NCBI GenBank assembly: GCA_036660615.1
Contig: JAVXAG010000064.1
Span: 1 to 10,703, forward strand
DNA length: 10,703 nt
Source: JAVXAG01 sp036660615
GTDB lineage: Bacteria > Bacillota > Clostridia > Peptostreptococcales > Anaerovoracaceae
Direction of reading: 5' to 3'
Part shown: piece after piece, positions 7,479 through 10,703 of the stretch
Layout of the letters: every line of letters starts with the position of its first letter
Numbering within the stretch: the stretch's first letter is position 1
Program-made: the position numbers and the translations under genes
The notes under the pieces: model-generated
What the model saw: the letters and a program-made list of their open reading frames with translations, nothing else
What the model was told of the DNA's origin: nothing
The model's database searches: none

Positions 7479-7547
7479 GTATTACTAAGATACATAGCAA
7501 AACCACTACAATAACTAACACGCTAACCAAAATAAAAGGGGGCAAAT

Positions 7548-8999
7548 ATGAAATTTACTTATAAAAACAACTTACCCAATTACCAACTATTTAATGAAGC
7601 CGACTTAATTGCTATACACCAAGCGACTCTAGAGGTGATGGAATCATACGGTGTAAGAGTTTATGGACAAGAAGCTCACGAAATTCTCACCAATGCTGGA
7701 TGTACTGTTCATGAAGAAACTGGTTTAATCACCTTCCCACGTGACATCGTAAACCAGGCGATTATGTCTGCTCCTGGCAAATACACTATGTATGGACGAA
7801 TACCCGACCACGATTTTGAACTATCTCACGACCATGTCCTTTACACAAACTTTGGCACTGGCGTAGAGATTGTTGATATAGAAACTGGTCAGCGGAGAGA
7901 ATCAAACGCAAAGGATTTAGGTGATGTCGCTAGATTTGTCGATGGTATACCCGAAATCAATGCTTTTACTACTGCAGTGTCGGCAACTGATGTACCTCCC
8001 AAATTAAAAGATCTTTACGAGGCAAAGGTGATATTTGAAAATACAACAAAACATGCCATACTAGATGCCGAAGATGGTGAAAATGCAAGATTCATAATTG
8101 AAATGGCAACTGCTATTGCCGGTAGTCGTGAAGCCATGGTCAAAAGACCATTTTACACTCTATGCACTTGCCCTAACAGCCCTTTGGAAATTCACCAAGG
8201 CGCTGCCCAAGTAATGGTTGAAAGCGCCAAAGCAAATGTACCTTGCAGTATTCTTTCCATGGGTTTAGTTGGAGCAACAACTCCTGCCACTTTAGCCGGT
8301 ACATTGGTTTGCACCAATGCTGAAATTCTGGCTGGAATAGTCCTAGTCCAAACTGTAAACCCTGGCAATCCAGTTTTATATGGAAGTTCCACAACAATTA
8401 TGGATATGCAACACGTCACGTCACCAGTAGGAGCTCCTGAACTTGCCATGTTTGGCGCTGCCGTTGCTCAACTAGGAGAGTATTATGATATTCCAACTAA
8501 AGTTGGCGGGACATAGGCGGACAGCAAGTGTATGGATGTGCAGATCGGACATGAAAAAACATTGACTGGCATCGTTCCAGCACTTGGAAAAACTAGTATG
8601 ATTTATGGTCTTGGCATGTTGGATATGGGCATGGCCGTAAGCTATGAACAGCTTTTGATTGATGGTGAATTTGTTCGTATGTTCAAGAGGATTGAACAAG
8701 GGATAACAATAAACCCAGAGACCTTGGCTGTAGATGTTATAAAGGCTGTAGGACCTGCCTCTAATTTCTTGAATCAAAAGCATACACGCAAATTCATGCA
8801 TGATGAAATATCCACTTCCAATCTTATTGATAGGCGGAACTACGATGTATGGAAAAGAGAAGGTTCTCTTGACATGGTTCAAAGAGCAAACATTCAAGCA
8901 AAAAAACTACTGGGTACTCATGAGCCAGTTTGGCTTACAAAAGAACAGATTTCAAAGCTTGATTGCATAATAGAAAAAGCATCAAAAGTTAGATTTTAA
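7548..8999 (+). CDS. mttB: Pyrrolysine-containing trimethylamine:corrinoid methyltransferase (MttB family), read through UAG
   Basis: Members of this family transfer a methyl group from trimethylamine, or in some homologues another quaternary or tertiary amine, to a cognate corrinoid protein for acetogenic or methylotrophic metabolism. The frame runs 483 residues with one internal TAG at 8514-8516 (codon 323), in the context VGGT-UAG-ADSK. Family homologues have pyrrolysine, or another residue in non-Pyl members, at this point. Homology continues in the same frame after the TAG (CMDVQIGHEKT, IYGLGMLDMGMAVS), and the total is close to the roughly 495 residues of archaeal MttB. AAGGGGG five bases before ATG 7548 supports the start. 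The true stop is TAA. A break at the TAG would leave 322 and about 155 residues, the second without a ribosome binding site. Substrate is uncertain: trimethylamine is the best guess because the Pyl-type enzymes studied act on it. Confidence 0.9.
8514..8516 (+). other. In-frame amber codon, predicted pyrrolysine
   Basis: TAG at codon 323 of the methyltransferase gene. Upstream and downstream coding are in one frame and both halves align to the neighbouring paralogue. The next possible start after it (ATG 8532) has no Shine-Dalgarno sequence. No strong stem-loop is evident by eye just downstream, and a PYLIS-like element is not claimed. Confidence 0.88.
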
Positions 9000-9022
9000 A
9001 TTATTTAATATGGAGGAAAATT

Positions 9023-10399
9023 ATGAATGTAAATATATCAGTTTTTAGTGAAGAAGAAAAAAAACAAGTACACAATGACACTATGAAAATACTTGAAAAT
9101 GCAGGTATCTGGATAAAAAGCGACATAGCTTTCTATGCTCTAAAAGATGCTGGTGCCAAAGTAAACGAGGATAAAAGAATAGTGTATTTTACCGAAAAAA
9201 TGGTCAATGATGCTCTGGCAACATGTCCAAAAGCATTTACTCTTGGAGGTCGTAATCCTAAGTTCAACTACACGATACCTTCTAATGAAAGCCGACATCT
9301 AATGTCCGGAATTGCTACAAATATTTATGACCCATATACTAGGGAAAAACGAGAATCAACTAAACAAGATGTCATTAATACTGGCAGAGTTTTTCAGCAT
9401 GCTGAAACCGGTATTGCTTGTTGGACTGGATGTTCCGCCATGGACGTTCCTCAAAAAAATCATACCTTGCACGAAATGGCAGCAATTTTACAAGGCACTT
9501 CAAAACACGTTCAGGTTGAGCTTAGCAACCCTCACGAATCCCCTTATGCCATAGAAATTCTTGAAGCGATTTGTGGCTCAAAAGAAGAAGTGATACAGAG
9601 AAAAATAGCTTCTGTTTTGTATTGCCCTGTATCTCCATTAACACAGGATAAAAATATGTTGGAAGCCTATATTGGTCTAAAAGATATTGAAATACCTATC
9701 CAAATTTACCCTATGCCTATGATTGGTTTAACCTCACCTGCCTCATTGTTTTCGACTATTTGTCAAATTAATGCAGAGGTTCTTTCCGCAATAGTAATGT
9801 TCCAAACAATAAAGCCAGGATGGCCTATGATTTACGGTATTGCTTCTGGTGTGGCAGATCCTGTTACAGGCGCATATGTAAAAAGTGGCGAAGCTCCACT
9901 GATAAGTTTAGGTGGCACTGAAATGGCTAGATACTATGGACTGCCTTGTGCCGTCACTGGTGGTGGTTCTTTCGAAACCTTCCCTGCATATCTTGGCGGT
10001 GCAGACTTAATTGATGGAATTGGTACATGTGATAACGGTATGGCTGTAAGCCTAGAAATGATTTTGACTGAAGATGAAATAGCCAAAAGATGTCTTAGAA
10101 TACATCGCGGAATTCATATTAACGAAAACACTCAGTTGACTGATGACATTATTAAGGAAGGTCCCGGCGGAACTTTCTTGGCTCACAAATCTTCCGTTAA
10201 AAATTTCCGAAACAAAGACGAGTTATATACTTCAAAGATGTTCCCAGCAAAACTTCGAGGAACAATTTTTGAAAAAAGAGACAGTATAGAAATTGCCAAC
10301 ATACGAGTTCGCGAAATACTAGAAGGCCCAATTGAAGACAGCTTGCCTGCAGAAATAGTTGCCAAGCTTGACGAAATATGTGCAAGAGCAGATCTGTAA
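9023..10399 (+). CDS. MttB-superfamily methyltransferase paralogue without pyrrolysine, with a local deletion
   Basis: This 458-residue protein aligns along its whole length to the pyrrolysine protein upstream. Shared landmarks include VHNDTMKILENAG, TREKRES, LYCPVSPL, INAEVLSAIV, ARYYGLP and GMAVS. It has no amber codon. After the shared GG (residues 313-314) it reads GSFETFPAYLGGADLIDGIG where its neighbour reads T-Pyl-ADSKCMDVQIGHEKTL before the matching TGIVPALG. This leaves about 15 residues missing at the active-site segment. Known non-Pyl relatives (glycine betaine, proline betaine and carnitine demethylases) usually keep that segment, as far as I recall. It could be a methyltransferase for another amine, a partner subunit, or a non-catalytic protein. 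GGAGG six bases before ATG 9023 is a strong ribosome site. The 23-base gap to the first gene indicates one operon under the sigma-54 promoter. Confidence 0.88.
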   Translation: MNVNISVFSEEEKKQVHNDTMKILENAGIWIKSDIAFYALKDAGAKVNEDKRIVYFTEKMVNDALATCPKAFTLGGRNPKFNYTIPSNESRHLMSGIATNIYDPYTREKRESTKQDVINTGRVFQHAETGIACWTGCSAMDVPQKNHTLHEMAAILQGTSKHVQVELSNPHESPYAIEILEAICGSKEEVIQRKIASVLYCPVSPLTQDKNMLEAYIGLKDIEIPIQIYPMPMIGLTSPASLFSTICQINAEVLSAIVMFQTIKPGWPMIYGIASGVADPVTGAYVKSGEAPLISLGGTEMARYYGLPCAVTGGGSFETFPAYLGGADLIDGIGTCDNGMAVSLEMILTEDEIAKRCLRIHRGIHINENTQLTDDIIKEGPGGTFLAHKSSVKNFRNKDELYTSKMFPAKLRGTIFEKRDSIEIANIRVREILEGPIEDSLPAEIVAKLDEICARADL

Positions 10400-10429
10400 A
10401 TTCATCCTAACTTTAATAATATATTTAAA

Positions 10430-10460
10430 AAGAGACAAATCCCCAAAGGACTTGTCTCTT
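10430..10460 (-). terminator. Intrinsic terminator between convergent genes
   Basis: AAGAGACAA (10430-10438) pairs with TTGTCTCTT (10452-10460). After one A/C mismatch, TCC pairs with GGA around a CCAAA loop. On the minus strand the stem runs straight into TTTTTAAATATA, a good U-tract, so it terminates the Rpn-like gene that stops at 10474. On the plus strand the following GCTCTTAATT is a weaker tail, but the same hairpin, 30 bases after the second methyltransferase gene, may also end that operon. Confidence 0.8.
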
Positions 10461-10473
10461 GCTCTTAATTATC

Positions 10474-10703
10474 TTATCTTTCCGTTGCCTTAATTACTTC
10501 TTCTTCTGTCATTTCTAGCATTTCCGCAACTTCTGATACCGTCATTTTCTTTAATAGTTTGCCTATCATCTCAGCTTTTTCTGCTTTGCCTTTTGCCTCG
10601 CCCTCTGCTTTGCCTTTTGCCTCGCCTTTTGCCTCGCCTATGGCTTCACCCTCAGATTTTGCAATCTCCATTCTGGTTGCATAATCGTGTTCAAACTTCA
10701 TTT
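10474..10703 (-). CDS. C-terminal part of an Rpn-like nuclease/transposase-family protein (5' end outside window)
   Basis: Only the last 75 or so residues are visible, and the frame is open to the window edge. A methionine at 10701 is probably internal, because no start region can be seen and the piece has no complete domain. It contains a Gly-Glu-Ala-Lys/Gly-Lys-Ala-Glu repeat tract (about residues 17-42 of the visible part), then a short helical tail, KLLKKMTVSEVAEMLEMTEEEV, resembling a small helix-turn-helix. Repetitive EAKGEAKGKAEG tails ending this way are common in Rpn-family (PD-(D/E)XK nuclease, putative transposase) proteins of Firmicutes. The catalytic domain is not visible, so the assignment rests on the tail alone. 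It is convergent with the methyltransferase operon and unlikely to be functionally linked to it. Confidence 0.6.
   Translation of the reverse strand, partial: MKFEHDYATRMEIAKSEGEAIGEAKGEAKGKAEGEAKGKAEKAEMIGKLLKKMTVSEVAEMLEMTEEEVIKATER
10581..10640 (-). repeat. 24-bp tandem repeat encoding the GEAK/GKAE tract
   Basis: Bases 10581-10604 and 10605-10628 are near-identical 24-mers (one difference, at the 23rd base), followed by a further partial 12-bp copy (about 10628-10640). Each 24-mer encodes two four-residue units of the repeat tract. Such repeats can expand or shrink by slippage in 12- or 24-bp steps without breaking the frame. Confidence 0.75.

Noticed and set aside
7269..7547. A cobalamin riboswitch or other structured leader upstream of the methyltransferase operon.
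   Set aside because: The predicted leader from about 7490 is only about 58 bases, too short for a cobalamin riboswitch, and shows no strong stem.
7548..8516. A truncated 322-residue methyltransferase pseudogene followed by a separate small gene at 8532-8999.
   Set aside because: The frame is unbroken apart from the TAG, the TAG is at the known pyrrolysine position, the second part has no ribosome binding site, and both parts align to the adjacent paralogue.
8472..8897. A 141-codon open frame on the minus strand across the second half of the methyltransferase gene.
   Set aside because: It is antisense to strongly family-like coding sequence, has no recognisable domain and composition typical of a shadow frame.
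1..10703. CRISPR arrays, tRNA or rRNA genes, insertion-sequence ends or phage genes.
   Set aside because: No spaced repeat array, tRNA-like cloverleaf, terminal inverted repeats with target duplications, or phage proteins were seen on either strand.

Overview
The window looks like part of the chromosome of an AT-rich, anaerobic low-GC Gram-positive bacterium, most likely in the Clostridia. The grounds are strong AGGAGG-type ribosome binding sites, SigA-like promoters, a sigma-54 promoter with its activator, fused FtsX-type ABC half-transporters next to an OmpR/histidine-kinase pair, and an MttB-type methylamine methyltransferase with an in-frame amber codon that almost certainly encodes pyrrolysine. 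The genus cannot be fixed from this sequence.

Left part (1-5755): two genes on the minus strand (3795 to 59) each encode an ABC ATPase fused to an FtsX/MacB-like permease. They overlap by one base and probably form one heteromeric transporter. Divergent from them, on the plus strand, lie an OmpR-family response regulator and its sensor kinase (3940-5755). The 144-bp gap between the two operons carries two pairs of TGTTAA/TTAACA half-sites. Each pair has 11-bp periodicity, and the pairs are mirror images placed just upstream of the two -10 elements. This suggests that the regulator controls both its own operon and the transporter, as in two-component systems that sense antimicrobial peptides or envelope stress. 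Substrate and signal are unknown. At the extreme left, just past the transporter stop codon, a near-consensus SigA promoter points leftward out of the window and overlaps a perfect 11-bp-arm palindrome, probably an operator for an unseen gene.

Right part (5814-10399): a sigma-54-dependent activator on the minus strand (5814-7268) diverges from a two-gene plus-strand operon. Upstream of that operon is an exact TGGCAC-N5-TTGC (-24/-12) promoter at 7464-7478, preceded by repeated ATTCGCA-like boxes that are good candidates for activator sites. The first operon gene (7548-8999) is a 483-residue MttB-family methyltransferase with UAG at codon 323, at the family's pyrrolysine position. The second (9023-10399) is an MttB-superfamily paralogue with no amber codon. 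By eye alignment to its neighbour, it lacks about 15 residues exactly where the pyrrolysine-bearing segment should be. No corrinoid protein, RamA-type reactivase or pyl gene is in the window, so those partners must be encoded elsewhere.

Right edge (10430-10703): a hairpin terminator separates the methyltransferase operon from a convergent minus-strand gene. Its visible 3' end encodes a Gly-Glu-Ala-Lys-rich repeat tail like those of Rpn-family (PD-(D/E)XK nuclease/transposase-like) proteins. The gene runs off the window.
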